A DNA stretch of 64,000 nucleotides, from assembly GCF_016863175.1 (NCBI RefSeq), contig NZ_BOOJ01000029.1, positions 186,001 through 250,000 on the forward strand, in the 5' to 3' direction. The first letter of the stretch is position 1. Each line of letters opens with the position of its first letter. The position numbers and the translations under genes are program-made. The notes under the pieces were generated by a model. That model was not told where the DNA came from, made no database searches, and worked only from the letters and a program-made list of their open reading frames with translations. Shown here piece by piece: positions 8,203-17,285 of the stretch. Source of the stretch: Paraplanobispora siamensis. GTDB lineage: Bacteria; Actinomycetota; Actinomycetes; Streptosporangiales; Streptosporangiaceae.

Positions 8203-9624
8203 TCACCTGCCGGTCAGAGCGGTGAGGCCGGTGGCGAGGGTGTCTACGGCGGCGGCGGTCTGCTCGGTCGGCAGCGCGCCGAAGCCGACGAGGAATCCCG
8301 TGACCGGCCCGGGGTCCTGGTAGGAGCGGCGCAGCGAGGCGACGAGAACCCCGTGCCGCAGGAGGGTGTGGGCCGGGTCGTCCTGCGATGCCGTGTCCGG
8401 GCCGACCACGGCCAGGTGCAGACCGGCGTGGGCCGGCAGCGGCCGGTAACCCGCCGGGAGCCGGTCGAGCAGTTCACGGTGGATGCGGTGGAAGCGCGGA
8501 GTGTACGCCGCCCGCACCCGCCGCAGGTGGCGGCCGAGATGGCCTCCGTCGACGAAGACGGTCAGCGCCTCCTGGGCGGCCGACGGGGGGCACCAGTCGA
8601 TCGCCTGGCGTACGGCGATGATGGCCGGCACCAGCGTCATGGGGGCGACCATGAACCCCATCCGCAACGCGGGGCTCAGGATCTTGCTGAAGGTGCCGAC
8701 GTAGATCACGCGCCCGTCGCGGTCGAGGCGGTGCAGGGGTTCGAGCGGGCGCGTGGTGTGCCGGAACTCGCTGTCGTAATCGTCTTCCACGATGGCCGCG
8801 CCGTGCCGGCCCGCCCAGTGCAGCAGCTCCAGCCGGCGACGGCGGGACAGAACCACGCCGAGCGGGTACTGGTGCGACGGTGTGACGTACACCAGACGCG
8901 TGCCCGCCGGGATCGCGTCGACCACGATGCCGTGTTCGTCGACCGGCACGCCCACCGCGTCGACGCCGTGGGAGCGCAGCAGTTCCCGCACCGGCGGATA
9001 TCCGGGCTCTTCCACGCCGACCACGTCACCCGGGGAGAGCAGGACCCTGGCCACGAGGTCGATCGCGTGCCCGGTGCCTGCGGTCACCACCATCTGCTCC
9101 GGCGTCAGGGTGATGCCCCGCGAGCTGGTCAGCCAGCGTGACAACGCGGCGCGCAGGTCGAAGGCGCCGACGGGGTCGCCGTACTGGGCCGAGGTCCGGC
9201 GCAGGCCGGACAGCAGGCACCGGCGCCACACGACGGCGGGGAACAGGTCCGGGTCGACCCGGCCGGGCCGTAGGTCGAAGGCGGCCTCGGCCTGCGGGTC
9301 GTCGTCGTAGCGCTGAAGCGCCGCGCTGCGCGGCGTAGGGGCGAGCGCACCGGGCGACGGGCTCTGCGGGTATGGCCCGTGCCCGCCGGTGACGGCGGTA
9401 CCGCCGCCGGCCCGGCCTTCGATGTACCCCTCCGCGGCCAGAGACTCGTAGGCGTCCGTGACCGTCGAGCGGGCGATGCCGAGTTCGGCGGCCACAGCCC
9501 GCGACGGCGTCAGGCGCTCGCCCGGGCCCAGCCGGCCGCTCAGGATCGCGTCACGGATCTGTTCGTACAACTGCCGGGTCACGCTGCGGTCAGCGTCGGG
9601 ATCGATGAACAGCTCCATCGCCAC
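8203..9624 (-). CDS. MocR/PdxR-type GntR regulator with aminotransferase fold
   Basis: A 473-residue fusion. A GntR winged helix-turn-helix occupies about residues 10-80 (RQLYEQIRDAILSGRLGPGERLTPSRAVAAE begins this region). A fold-type-I aminotransferase domain follows, with the PLP lysine in GTFSKILSP (about residue 312), the cofactor-contacting D in VEDDYDSEF and the arginine in LRMGF. MocR proteins use PLP or an aldimine as effector and usually regulate a divergent gene, often for vitamin B6, GABA or taurine metabolism. The divergent gene expected at the right is missing or truncated (see 9625-9928), so its target is unclear. Confidence 0.92.
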   Translation of the reverse strand: MAMELFIDPDADRSVTRQLYEQIRDAILSGRLGPGERLTPSRAVAAELGIARSTVTDAYESLAAEGYIEGRAGGGTAVTGGHGPYPQSPSPGALAPTPRSAALQRYDDDPQAEAAFDLRPGRVDPDLFPAVVWRRCLLSGLRRTSAQYGDPVGAFDLRAALSRWLTSSRGITLTPEQMVVTAGTGHAIDLVARVLLSPGDVVGVEEPGYPPVRELLRSHGVDAVGVPVDEHGIVVDAIPAGTRLVYVTPSHQYPLGVVLSRRRRLELLHWAGRHGAAIVEDDYDSEFRHTTRPLEPLHRLDRDGRVIYVGTFSKILSPALRMGFMVAPMTLVPAIIAVRQAIDWCPPSAAQEALTVFVDGGHLGRHLRRVRAAYTPRFHRIHRELLDRLPAGYRPLPAHAGLHLAVVGPDTASQDDPAHTLLRHGVLVASLRRSYQDPGPVTGFLVGFGALPTEQTAAAVDTLATGLTALTGR

Positions 9625-9928
9625 TCCAACTTGGTCTGGCCGGGGATGCTGTGTTTGGACCTGTTGAGGAGGCCATGTCCACCGTAGCGTCGAAGACGGC
9701 GCAGCCCGCGGCGACCGGTGAAGCTGGTCCGGAACAGCTCCGAAGCAGCCGACCGCTTGGCTCGCGCCTCATCGGGAGCAACCTCGATGACATGGGAAAG
9801 CATCCACGACGGCCCCTGGCGCGGCTGCCGCGGCGACGCTCTCGACGGGCGTCCCCGCGGCCCGGACCCCCATGCTCGGGCAAACGGCGGCGGAGGGCGC
9901 CGCGCCGAGGCGGCAGAAGGGAACTGAC
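9625..9928 (+). other. Intergenic region with a possible truncated divergent ORF
   Basis: This 304-bp stretch carries the MocR promoter region. An ATG at 9675 has a strong ribosome site (TTGAGGAGGCC) and opens a frame starting MSTVASKTAQPAATGEAGP. After about 35 codons the frame becomes Arg/Pro-rich and no longer looks coding. It may be the 5' stub of the original MocR target, or chance. I do not recognise it. Confidence 0.3.
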
Positions 9929-10366
9929 ATGCGTACCTGGCGGAAACTGTCCAAGCTCGCGGCCGTGACCACGCTGGCCGGAGGCCTCGCATTCACCGGA
10001 ACCCCGGCGGCGGTCGCCGACGGCGGCTCGACCGAGAAGAGCGCCGCGCTCGCCTGCGGCGGCAACGTGTTCCTCGACGGCATCCGGGCCCTCGCGATCA
10101 GCGAGAACGGCCGCGACGAGGTGTACATCGAGGCCGACGGCGTCAAGATCTGGCCGGCGGGCGGGAGCTACGTGTCGATGACCGCAGGCCAGCGGGTCGA
10201 GGTCGACAAGTGCGTCCGCCCGCAGGCCGCGCTGCGCCTCATGGAGGTGGACGACCTCGATCCGAACGACGTCATCGGCAGGGTCATCCTGCAGGGGGAT
10301 GTGACCAGGGACTACGAGTTCTGCTGCGGCGACGGCGGCCGGTACCGGATCGGGGCCGTCCGGTAG
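9929..10366 (+). CDS. Secreted small protein, unknown function
   Basis: A 145-residue protein with a Sec signal peptide: MRTWRKLSKLAAVTTLAGG, then cleavage near PAAVADG (residues 26-31). The mature part is about 115 residues with Cys in LACGG, DKCV and FCCGDGG, which could form disulfides. The pattern VYIEADGVKIWPAGG, MTAGQRVEVD and VIGRVILQGDV suggests a small beta sandwich like the C2-like secreted proteins of actinomycetes, but this is a guess. The ATG at 9929 is preceded by AAGGGAACTGAC. A longer frame from 9872 exists but would bury the signal peptide. I do not know its function. Confidence 0.75.
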   Translation: MRTWRKLSKLAAVTTLAGGLAFTGTPAAVADGGSTEKSAALACGGNVFLDGIRALAISENGRDEVYIEADGVKIWPAGGSYVSMTAGQRVEVDKCVRPQAALRLMEVDDLDPNDVIGRVILQGDVTRDYEFCCGDGGRYRIGAVR

Positions 10367-10386
10367 TCCTCCCCGTCCTGCAGCAC

Positions 10387-10417
10387 GCGGGCGGGCCGGT
10401 TCCCGCCGGCCCGCCCG
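10387..10417. terminator. GC-rich hairpin terminator
   Basis: GCGGGCGGGCCGG (10387-10399) pairs with CCGGCCCGCCCG (10406-10417) around a 6-nt loop, 21 nt after the secreted-protein stop. Confidence 0.65.
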
Positions 10418-10440
10418 CCGGGATCCACCCGACACTCCGG

Positions 10441-10476
10441 GTGGCCGTCCGGGTGACCGTCCGGGTGACCGTCCGG
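10441..10476. repeat. Three 12-bp tandem repeats
   Basis: GTGACCGTCCGG occurs twice (10453-10464, 10465-10476) after a one-mismatch copy at 10441-10452. It is intergenic; no function is apparent. Confidence 0.8.
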
Positions 10477-10597
10477 CAGAGAGGCGCCTTCACCGCTCGC
10501 CGTCGCCGCGAGGTCCGAGGACGGAGCGGCCGGGGTCCGGACGGGCCATCGGATATCCACGGGCGGAACCGGCGCGGCCGGTGGTAGACACGGCGGC

Positions 10598-11146
10598 ATG
10601 CGACCAGAACCCGGTCAGGTGCTGCACTTCTCCGAGGACCCGACGATCACCCGGTTCGTCCCGCACGTGGCGGCCACGGCGCGCAGGTCCGGGGCCTACG
10701 TCTGGGCGGTGGACTCCGATCGCTGCCCCGACTACTGGTTCCCCCGCCAGTGCCCGCGCGCCATGGCCTGGACGGTGCCCGGCACGACGGACGCCGACCG
10801 CGAGCGGATCGTCGGGCCCGGCTGCGGGCGGCGGGTCCACGTGATCGAGTACGGATGGCTGGAGGCGTTCCTGAGCGTGCGGTTGTACGGCTACCGCCTG
10901 CCGGCGGAGAAGTTCGTCCCGGTGGGCGAGCCGGTGCCGAACGCGATGGTCTCCACCGAGCCCGTCGAGCCCCTGGGCCCGCCCGAGCCGGTCGGCGACC
11001 TGCTGCGCCTGCACGAGGAGGCGGGCATCCAGCTGAGGCTGCTGGACAACCTGTGGGAGTTCTGGGACGCGGTGACCGTCAGCTCGCTGGGCTGGAGCGG
11101 CATCAGGCTCCGCAACGCCCGTCCCCGGCCGGGCGGGCGGGCCTGA
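10598..11146 (+). CDS. DUF6886-like protein
   Basis: A 182-residue cytosolic protein with no signal or membrane segment. Conserved-looking stretches are LHFSEDPTITRFVPHVA, VWAVDSDRCPDYWFPRQCPR and HVIEYGWLEAFLSVRLYGYR. The first and last match my recollection of the DUF6886 family, whose function is unknown. The D-x-x-R-x-P-D-Y-W-F-P-R-x-C-P block is rich in possible active-site residues. The start ATG is at 10598; no strong ribosome site precedes it. It converges with the DUF4291 gene with only 1 bp between stops. Confidence 0.75.
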   Translation: MRPEPGQVLHFSEDPTITRFVPHVAATARRSGAYVWAVDSDRCPDYWFPRQCPRAMAWTVPGTTDADRERIVGPGCGRRVHVIEYGWLEAFLSVRLYGYRLPAEKFVPVGEPVPNAMVSTEPVEPLGPPEPVGDLLRLHEEAGIQLRLLDNLWEFWDAVTVSSLGWSGIRLRNARPRPGGRA

Positions 11147-11147
11147 G

Positions 11148-11798
11148 TCAGCCGGTGGCCGCGCGGTCCGTCCCGGGCGCGCCGTACGGTCCGGATCCGC
11201 CGTCGGCAGGTGTGGCGTCGACGGCCAGGACGAGCTCCGGGGACAGAGGATAGGGGCGTTCGGCGGGCAGCAGCGCCGTGGCCCGGTCACGGTCGTGCTC
11301 GCGCAGGGCGGCGTGGATCTCGTGGACCCGGGGGGTGATGTCGGTGACGGAGAGCGTCCACTCGTCGAGATAGCGGCCGACGGCCTCGCGGGAGAGCCCG
11401 ATCTGGATGGACCGGTACGGCAGGGCGTTCAGGCGCAGGTCGCGTTCGGGGTCCCACTGGACGCGCACCGGGCTCCGCCGGAGCCGCCCGGCCCAGGCGG
11501 CCCGGTCGACGCCGGGTCCGGCATGGCTCAGACAGGAATGCGCCAGCGCCCACTCGAAGCCCTCGCGGGTGATCTCGACCGCCAGCACGCGCTCCTGGTC
11601 GGGCTTGGTCGCCCAGCCGCAGCGGTACATCATCCACAGGAACGACGGTTTGATCCACGTCATCCGCTCCCGCTTGAAGGGCGGGACGAACCGCTGCGCG
11701 GCGACGGCGGGCCCGGCGACGGCGGGGGAGTAGGCCTGGTAGACGGTGATCGAATCATCGGTGTGGACGGCGCGGACCTGCCGGTAGGGGACGTTCAT
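11148..11798 (-). CDS. DUF4291 family protein
   Basis: A 216-residue protein with the DUF4291 signature: YRQVRAVHTDDSITVYQAYS, then FVPPFKRERMTWIKPSFLWM and MYRCGWATKPDQERVLAVEI. The ATG at 11796-11798 puts the conserved YRQ motif near the N-terminus. A longer frame to 11873 reads through unconserved sequence. Function is unknown; the conserved Arg/Trp-rich surface suggests nucleic acid or nucleotide binding, but this is only a guess. Confidence 0.85.
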   Translation of the reverse strand: MNVPYRQVRAVHTDDSITVYQAYSPAVAGPAVAAQRFVPPFKRERMTWIKPSFLWMMYRCGWATKPDQERVLAVEITREGFEWALAHSCLSHAGPGVDRAAWAGRLRRSPVRVQWDPERDLRLNALPYRSIQIGLSREAVGRYLDEWTLSVTDITPRVHEIHAALREHDRDRATALLPAERPYPLSPELVLAVDATPADGGSGPYGAPGTDRAATG

Positions 11799-11970
11799 GG
11801 GCCCCAGGGTGGTCCACCGGCTTCCGGCCGGGCAACGGGTTATCCGGGCGACCGGCTCGGCGACCGGTCCCATTCCGGTGCGGCGGCGACCGGTACCGGC
11901 ATGACCGGGCAGCCGGTCGCCGAGTGGCCAGGTGGTCGATCCGGGGGCGGTCCCGCAGCGGGCGGTGGGG

Positions 11971-13083
11971 TCAGCCGGGTGGGCGGGGGCGGGGCGGCAG
12001 GGAGGCCGCGGCCGTCTCGTGGTCGAGGCCGGTGGCCAGCAGCAGGTCGACGACGACCGAGCGCAGCTGGGCGGTCATGGCGCCGGTGGACAGACCCGTG
12101 CCTTCGACGGGGACGTCGCGCAGCCGGGCGGCCGCTCCCGTGACCGCCTCCCTGGTGCCCGACGGCCGCTCACCGGCCGCGAGCTCGTCGCGGAACAGCA
12201 GCACGGCGTCGGCGAGCTCGCGCAGGGTCAGGGAGATCGCGGCGGGCGGCTGCTCCCCCTCGGCCAGGGCGACGACGGCCCGCCGGGTGAGGACGCGGGT
12301 GTTGCGCAGCGCGTGGTCGACGGGCTCGGCGGCCGTCTCGTAGCGCAGGAGCTGGCGGCGCAGGCGGCGGCGCGTCGGCGCGATGGAGGCGATCTCCCTT
12401 CCCGTCTTCAGGGCCGTATCGAGGTCGTCCACCGCCTTCTGCGTCCCCCTGACCTCCTCCAGCGTGTCGGTGGCCAGTTCCGCGTCGGAGGCGTCCAGGG
12501 CCTCCGCCGTGCCGCGCAGGGCGGAGGCCAGTGCCTCCAGGACGGCGGCCGCGTGCCGGTGGGCGATGGCCGCGGGGCTGGCGGGCAGCAGGGCGGTGGC
12601 GGCGATGCCCAGCGCACCGCCGAGCAGGGCGTCGACCATCCGGTCCAGCCCGCCGGTCCCGGTGGGCGGCAGCAGCGTGGCGACCAGGACGGCCGACGAC
12701 GCCGCCTGCACCACGATCAGCGACCCGCTGTCCAGCAGGACCGCGGCGCCCATGGCCAGGGCGACGACGAGGGCGATCTGCCACGGGCCGGAGCCGATCT
12801 GGATGATCAGCAGGTCTCCGACGCCCACGCCCAGGCTCACCCCGACGACCATCTCCGCCAGGCGGCGCAGCCGCTGGCCGACGGCGACGCCGATGCAGAT
12901 CACCACGGCGATCGGCGCGAAGAAGGGACGCTCGTGGCCGAGCAGGTCCTTGGCCACGACCCAGGCCAGCGAGGAGGCCACGGCGCACTGGACGATGGAC
13001 GGCGCCATCACCGACAGCCGTCGCATCCGGCCCTGCACATCGACGTTCACGCTTCTCCCCCCGGTACGCCCCCTGCGGCTCAT
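11971..13083 (-). CDS. FUSC-family membrane protein (aromatic acid exporter-like)
   Basis: A 370-residue protein. The first half holds about six membrane segments (residues 30-160). The motif [15 protein letters not shown] after the first segment and [22 protein letters not shown] in the next loop are typical of FUSC/ArAE transporters. The second half is a long alpha-helical cytoplasmic domain. The family exports aromatic acids or related compounds and confers tolerance; the substrate is unknown here. An in-frame GTG at 13050 is an alternative start. The C-terminus is proline-rich. Confidence 0.85.
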   Translation of the reverse strand: MSRRGRTGGRSVNVDVQGRMRRLSVMAPSIVQCAVASSLAWVVAKDLLGHERPFFAPIAVVICIGVAVGQRLRRLAEMVVGVSLGVGVGDLLIIQIGSGPWQIALVVALAMGAAVLLDSGSLIVVQAASSAVLVATLLPPTGTGGLDRMVDALLGGALGIAATALLPASPAAIAHRHAAAVLEALASALRGTAEALDASDAELATDTLEEVRGTQKAVDDLDTALKTGREIASIAPTRRRLRRQLLRYETAAEPVDHALRNTRVLTRRAVVALAEGEQPPAAISLTLRELADAVLLFRDELAAGERPSGTREAVTGAAARLRDVPVEGTGLSTGAMTAQLRSVVVDLLLATGLDHETAAASLPPRPRPPG

Positions 13084-13154
13084 CCTTCCCCGCCGGCCCG
13101 GGAGCGCTCACCCCGGCCCGCCGGCTCCGGGCGGCTCGGGCTCACGGGGGCGGA

Positions 13155-13952
13155 TCACTGAGTTCCGGGCTCGTGGGCCTCGGGGTCGCGTGCGAGGACC
13201 GAGCGCCCGCCGTCGACGGGCACGGTCGCGCCGTTGATGAAGCTCGCCTCGTCGGAGAGCAGGTGGAAGATCGCGGCGGCGACCTCCTCGGGCCGTCCCA
13301 CCCGGCCCAGCGGGTGCAGCAGCGCCATCTCGTGCTCGATCCGCGCGGCGCCGTCGGTTCCCTGCCGGTCGAGGAACTCGTCGTAGCGTTCGGTGCGGAT
13401 CGATCCCAGCGCGACGGCGTTGACCCGGATGCCGCGCGGGCCGTACTCGACGGCGAGCGCGCGGGTCAGCCCCTCGATCGCGGCCTTGGCGGTCACGTAC
13501 GGCGTGCAGCCCGGCACCGCCCGGCTCGCCTGGTGCGAGGAGACGTTGACGATCGCCCCGGGCGTCCCCGCCGCGAGGAAACGGCGCACGGCCGTGGTGC
13601 AGCCGGCGAGGGCGGGGGCGAGGTTGGCCGTGACGAGATCCAGCACCGTCCGGGCGGAGGCCGAGTGGACCGAGGCGTCGCGGAACACCGCGGCGTTGTT
13701 GACCCAGCCCGCCAGCGTGCCGCCCTCCTGCGCGGCGTCGGCGGCCCGCTCGGCGACGGCCTCGTCACCGGCGTCGCCGATCACCGCCCTGACCCGCGAT
13801 CCGCCGGGGTGACTCTCCACCCAGGCCAGCGCGGCCGCGTCGAACTCGATCGCGACCACGCGGCCGGTACGGTCGGCGTCGCCGAGCAGCCGCTCGACCA
13901 CGGCCCGGCCGACGCCGCGGCCCGCGCCCGTCACCACATAGGAACGGCCCAC
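13155..13952 (-). CDS. SDR-family NAD(P)-dependent oxidoreductase
   Basis: A 265-residue classical short-chain dehydrogenase. It has the cofactor motif TGAGRGVG (residues 8-15), NNAA (about 89-92), the catalytic Ser in VSSHQ and Tyr/Lys in YVTAK (about 151-155), and the C-terminal [19 protein letters not shown] after strand 2 ends in an acidic residue, which favours NAD over NADP. The substrate is unknown. It is alone between FUSC and a divergent secreted-protein gene. Confidence 0.9.
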   Translation of the reverse strand: MGRSYVVTGAGRGVGRAVVERLLGDADRTGRVVAIEFDAAALAWVESHPGGSRVRAVIGDAGDEAVAERAADAAQEGGTLAGWVNNAAVFRDASVHSASARTVLDLVTANLAPALAGCTTAVRRFLAAGTPGAIVNVSSHQASRAVPGCTPYVTAKAAIEGLTRALAVEYGPRGIRVNAVALGSIRTERYDEFLDRQGTDGAARIEHEMALLHPLGRVGRPEEVAAAIFHLLSDEASFINGATVPVDGGRSVLARDPEAHEPGTQ

Positions 13953-14072
13953 ATCCGCCTCCGATCTCGATGATCATTCTCGGTTTCCGGTCCAACCTAC
14001 GGCGCGCGGCGGCGGACGGGGCTGCAAGCCGCGGTCAATCCGCGTGCAAGCCCGGCCCTCTAACGTCCGAGT

Positions 14073-14735
14073 GTGTCCAGACGACTGATTCTCGGCGGCG
14101 CCGCGATCACCGCGAGCGCGGCGCTGATGTTCCCTTTCACCCAGGCCTCCGCGCAGGCGGCCGTCCCGGCCCAGGCGCCGGCCTCCACGGCCACCGCCGC
14201 GGCCCCCGCCACGGCGGCCAAGAAGCTGTTCAGGGCCTGGCTGCGCGGTGACCGCGCCGCCGCCGCCCGGGTGGCCACGCCCTCCGCGGTGAAGAAGGTG
14301 TTCTCCTACGTCTACCGCGCCCCGGACGAGTTCGCCGGGTGCACCGGTGACGTCTGCCGGTTCGTGCACACCAGCGTGAACGTGCCGGGCGGGCTCGACG
14401 GCATCCTGATGGTCGTCTCCGGATCGAAGGTGACGAAGGTCTACCAGTCGCGCCCCTTCACCACCCCCTCCGCCGCCGCCAGGCACCTGTTCGCCTCCTG
14501 GAAGCGCCATGACCGCTACAGCGGTCTGGAGGCCGCCCGTAAGGGTGCCGTGGACAGGCTGTTCCGGGTGAAGTACGACCCGAAGGGCGTGGCCTACACC
14601 TTCCAGGGCTGCTCGAAGGAGCCCAAGGGCTACGCGTGCGCCTACTCCTACGAGGGCGGCGCCATGTTCATGCACGTCCGCGGTTCGAAGACCACCGGCT
14701 ACGACGTTCGTTCGATCAGCTACATCGCGGACTGA
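14073..14735 (+). CDS. Secreted protein made of two duplicated domains
   Basis: A 220-residue protein with an N-terminal signal sequence (MSRRLILGGAAITASAALMF, cleavage near ASAQA) and an Ala/Pro/Thr linker. Two homologous units of about 80 residues follow. Unit 1 begins AAKKLFRAWLRGDRAAAARVA and contains FAGCTGDVCRF. Unit 2 begins AARHLFASWKRHDRYSGLEAA and contains FQGCSKEPKGYACAY. Each unit keeps a Cys pair, likely a disulfide. I know no function. The start is GTG at 14073. No good ribosome site is visible, so the message may be leaderless. Confidence 0.78.
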   Translation: MSRRLILGGAAITASAALMFPFTQASAQAAVPAQAPASTATAAAPATAAKKLFRAWLRGDRAAAARVATPSAVKKVFSYVYRAPDEFAGCTGDVCRFVHTSVNVPGGLDGILMVVSGSKVTKVYQSRPFTTPSAAARHLFASWKRHDRYSGLEAARKGAVDRLFRVKYDPKGVAYTFQGCSKEPKGYACAYSYEGGAMFMHVRGSKTTGYDVRSISYIAD

Positions 14736-14736
14736 G

Positions 14737-14772
14737 CCGGCTGAACGGGCTGGGCCGGCTGAACGGGCTGGG
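14737..14772. repeat. 18-bp tandem duplication after a stop codon
   Basis: CCGGCTGAACGGGCTGGG at 14737-14754 is repeated exactly at 14755-14772, directly after the secreted-protein gene. Confidence 0.85.
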
Positions 14773-14822
14773 CTGACCGAGCCAGCCGGTCCGCGGGCCG
14801 TACCGCCGGCAGCACCGCCGGC

Positions 14823-14855
14823 AGAGCCACCGACAGAGCCACCGACAGAGCCACC
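14823..14855. repeat. 12-bp tandem repeats
   Basis: AGAGCCACCGAC repeats at 14823 and 14835 with a partial third copy at 14847. It lies in the same intergenic stretch (14736-14947) as the 18-bp repeat. Confidence 0.8.
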
Positions 14856-14947
14856 GTCCGGGCGAGCGGGTCCAACGGCGCACCCGCCCGCCCGGTACGG
14901 TCCTCCGACCCGACCGTCCGGGAAGGTCACGGCGTACGGGCCCGTCC

Positions 14948-15307
14948 TCACGACCGGGGATGCTCCATCCACCACTCGGTGAACTCGCGGCAGCGCCCGG
15001 CCCTGTCGAGCCGGATCACCCACAGGTTGCTGTAGACGCGGTCGGGGTAGGCGGTGGTCCCCTGGATGACGGCCACCTCGCTGGTGACGCTCAGCGGGGC
15101 CCAGGTGAAGGTGGTCTCGCCCGGTTCGTCCCTGCGGTCCAGCCAGCCTGAGACGATCTCCTCGCGGCCACGCCACGGCGGGTCGAACGGGGCGGTGTAG
15201 TAGGCGGCGTCCTCGGTGAACAGGGCACCGATGTGCGCGCGGTCGTTGGAGTTCCAGGCGCGGACGTAGGCGTCGATCCACGCGTTGACGCGGCTGAGAT
15301 CCGTCAT
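14948..15307 (-). CDS. SnoaL/NTF2-like protein
   Basis: A 119-residue single-domain protein of the cone-shaped NTF2-like fold: WIDAYVRAWNSNDRAHIGALFTED, the turn FDPPWRGREEIVSGWLDR, and C-terminal strands ending CREFTEWWMEHP. Such proteins include isomerases, dehydratases and scaffold domains; this one cannot be assigned. The ATG at 15305-15307 starts just before the conserved first helix, whereas the open frame runs on upstream without coding character. Confidence 0.82.
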   Translation of the reverse strand: MTDLSRVNAWIDAYVRAWNSNDRAHIGALFTEDAAYYTAPFDPPWRGREEIVSGWLDRRDEPGETTFTWAPLSVTSEVAVIQGTTAYPDRVYSNLWVIRLDRAGRCREFTEWWMEHPRS

Positions 15308-15401
15308 GTCATCCGGTCTATCCCGCGACGCCGCCCGGTGGAAGGCCAGAGTGCCCGCAGTGGCGATCGTGATCGGAGGTGCGGGGGTTAAACTCTCCCG
15401 C

Positions 15402-15725
15402 ATGGTCGGCCGCATCCTTTTCCTCACCTTCGGCTGCATCGCGCTGTTCTTCGGCGTGGGCCTCTCCTTCTCGGACGAGCCGAAGGAGGCGCAGCAGTCG
15501 CTGGTCATCACCTGGGTGGGAGTGGGACTGATGATCGGCGGTGCCGCGTGCGGAGCCGCCGAGCGCCGCAACGCCCCCGTCCAGCTGCCTCCGCAGCCGC
15601 CCGTCCCGCAGCACTATCCCCCGCAGGCGCCCGCGCAGGGGCAGACCCATCCACAGGGCTACGCCGCCCCCGCGCAGGGCTATCCCCCCGCGCAGGGCTA
15701 CACCACTCCCTACCCGCACGCGTAG
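15402..15725 (+). CDS. Small membrane protein with Pro/Gln/Tyr-rich tail
   Basis: A 107-residue protein. Two hydrophobic segments (about residues 4-22 and 33-52) are followed by a tail rich in Pro, Gln and Tyr, with a repeated PAQGY unit (residues about 84-100). Such tails are common in actinomycete small membrane proteins and may mediate clustering. The ATG at 15402 is chosen because the upstream part of the frame lacks hydrophobic or conserved character. Function unknown. Confidence 0.65.
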   Translation: MVGRILFLTFGCIALFFGVGLSFSDEPKEAQQSLVITWVGVGLMIGGAACGAAERRNAPVQLPPQPPVPQHYPPQAPAQGQTHPQGYAAPAQGYPPAQGYTTPYPHA

Positions 15726-15800
15726 ACGCCCCGGCGGGACGCGTACGGCCGGGCGGCGGGTAGGACGTCCCGGACCCGGCCGGGAAACGGCAGGACCGGG

Positions 15801-16394
15801 TCAGGGACGGCGGCCGGTGAAGTACAGGAACGCCGTCTGCGGGTCGGCCCCCGGCGGGGGAGCGGTCTGCGGCCCGAACGCCTCGGTCGCCTGGAGGGCG
15901 GCGTAGCGGGGGCGCAGTCTCTCGTGGGTCCTGGCGACGGCCTCGCGGTCAAGGGTCTCGTCACCGCCGACGGCGCGGGCGAGGTCCCAGGTGTGCACGA
16001 GCAGTTCCAGCGCCCCCACGACGTCGGCGGCCTGCTCGACCGGGACGGGCCCGATCGGGGTGAAGGGCAGCGGCGTGGCGGCCAGGCGCGGATCGGTGAG
16101 GATCTCCCGCATCCCCGCCCGGACCTCGGCGTAGGCGGCGGCGAGGTCGGCGCCGGGCTCGGCCGCCGGGGCGTCGGCCATGCCGGACACTCCGACGCCG
16201 TGCGAGGGCCGGGGCGCGGTGCCGCGTACGGCCGCGATGATGCCGCGGTGCCCGTTGACGACGTGCGTCACGACGTCGCGGGCGGTCCATCCCGCGCACG
16301 GGCTCGGGCGGTCCCAGCGATCGGCCGGTACGGCCCGCACGCGGTCCAGGAAGTCACCCGCGAGGCGGTCGAACCGGTCGGCGATCTCAGACAT
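15801..16394 (-). CDS. TIGR03086-type DinB-like metal-binding protein
   Basis: A 197-residue four-helix-bundle protein resembling the maleylpyruvate-isomerase N-terminal/DinB group. It has the motif PCAGWTARDVVTHVVNGH (about residues 32-49) and the C-terminal helix LELLVHTWDLARAVG. The three histidines in these motifs would bind a divalent metal. Family members use mycothiol or unknown thiols. It lies downstream of the ArsR-SRPBCC genes in the same direction and may be part of that operon, though 64 bp separate them. Confidence 0.82.
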   Translation of the reverse strand: MSEIADRFDRLAGDFLDRVRAVPADRWDRPSPCAGWTARDVVTHVVNGHRGIIAAVRGTAPRPSHGVGVSGMADAPAAEPGADLAAAYAEVRAGMREILTDPRLAATPLPFTPIGPVPVEQAADVVGALELLVHTWDLARAVGGDETLDREAVARTHERLRPRYAALQATEAFGPQTAPPPGADPQTAFLYFTGRRP

Positions 16395-16458
16395 GTGATG
16401 ATCCGATCTTTGATGAGGGAAGGGGTGTGACCGCGGCCTCCGGAGGCGTCATCGGGTT

Positions 16459-16920
16459 CTAGAGGCGGGCGAGAGCGGCTTCCAGGTCGCGCAGCACCAT
16501 TGAGCGCCAGCCGCCGCCCATGATCGAGCGGGCCCGCCGCTGCAGCGGGTCGTCCGGGTCGAAGCCCTCGTGCAGGAGGAACAGCCGGGTGCCGCTGCCC
16601 TCCGGCTCCAGGGTCCAGGTGATCGTCCAGCCGGTGTCGTGGCCGGGGGCGGCGTCACGCCAGCCGATCTTGAGCATCCTGCCGGTCTCGTAGGCGAGCA
16701 CCTCGGCCAGGACGGTGCCGGAGAACCCGGTGCCGGAGAACCCGGTGCCGGGCATGGGAACGGCCCGCATGGTGTACCGGTGCCCGACCTCCAGCCGGAA
16801 ATCTCCGGGCATCAGCCACTGGGCGAGCAGCTCGGGCTCGGTCAGCGCCCGCCACACCTTGGCGGGCGGGTGCGCGAGGAACTGGTCGAGGTGGAGGGTG
16901 GTCAGGTCGTCGTCGCTCAT
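16459..16920 (-). CDS. SRPBCC (AHSA1-like) domain protein
   Basis: A 153-residue START-like hydrophobic-cavity protein: FLAHPPAKVWRALTEPELLAQWLMPGDF at the N-terminus and a C-terminal helix WRSMVLRDLEAAL. It is translationally coupled to the ArsR gene, the ATGA overlap being at 16917-16920. This pairing is common in actinomycetes, where the ArsR-type protein controls the SRPBCC gene. A 15-bp duplication near 16725-16750 repeats the residues GTGFS. Confidence 0.88.
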   Translation of the reverse strand: MSDDDLTTLHLDQFLAHPPAKVWRALTEPELLAQWLMPGDFRLEVGHRYTMRAVPMPGTGFSGTGFSGTVLAEVLAYETGRMLKIGWRDAAPGHDTGWTITWTLEPEGSGTRLFLLHEGFDPDDPLQRRARSIMGGGWRSMVLRDLEAALARL

Positions 16921-17276
16921 GGCTCCCCGTCCGGCCGGTCCGGCTCGTCGTCCATCCGGTCGAGCAGGTCACACAGCCCGGAGAGCCTGTCGCGCCAGAA
17001 CCGCTCGAACGGGTTCAGCCACTGCTGCACCTCGTTCAGCGGCACCGCCTCGAGTTCGTACAGCCGCTGCCGGCCCACCTTGCGTTCGGTGACCAGCCCG
17101 GCCTCGCGCAGCACCCGCAGGTGCTCGGAGAAGCTCGGCCGTGCCATCGCGAAGTGCCCGGCCAGCTGCTGCACCGGCTGCGGTCCCTCCTCCCGGAGCA
17201 GTCGCAGCACCTCCCGGCGCACCGGGCTGGCCAGGGCCGCGAAGATCCGGTCTTCGGAGATCCGCCGGGTGTCCAC
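16917..17276 (-). CDS. ArsR-family transcriptional regulator
   Basis: A 119-residue winged-helix protein: ALASPVRREVLRLL, then the recognition region MARPSFSEHLRVLREAGLVTERKVGRQRLYEL. No Cys metal-binding motif is present, so it is not a classic arsenic sensor. The GTG at 17274-17276 is the start. Gene order VOC, ArsR, SRPBCC in one direction with 9-nt and 4-nt junctions indicates one operon, probably autoregulated. Confidence 0.9.
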   Translation of the reverse strand: MDTRRISEDRIFAALASPVRREVLRLLREEGPQPVQQLAGHFAMARPSFSEHLRVLREAGLVTERKVGRQRLYELEAVPLNEVQQWLNPFERFWRDRLSGLCDLLDRMDDEPDRPDGEP

Positions 17277-17285
17277 GCCGGTTCT

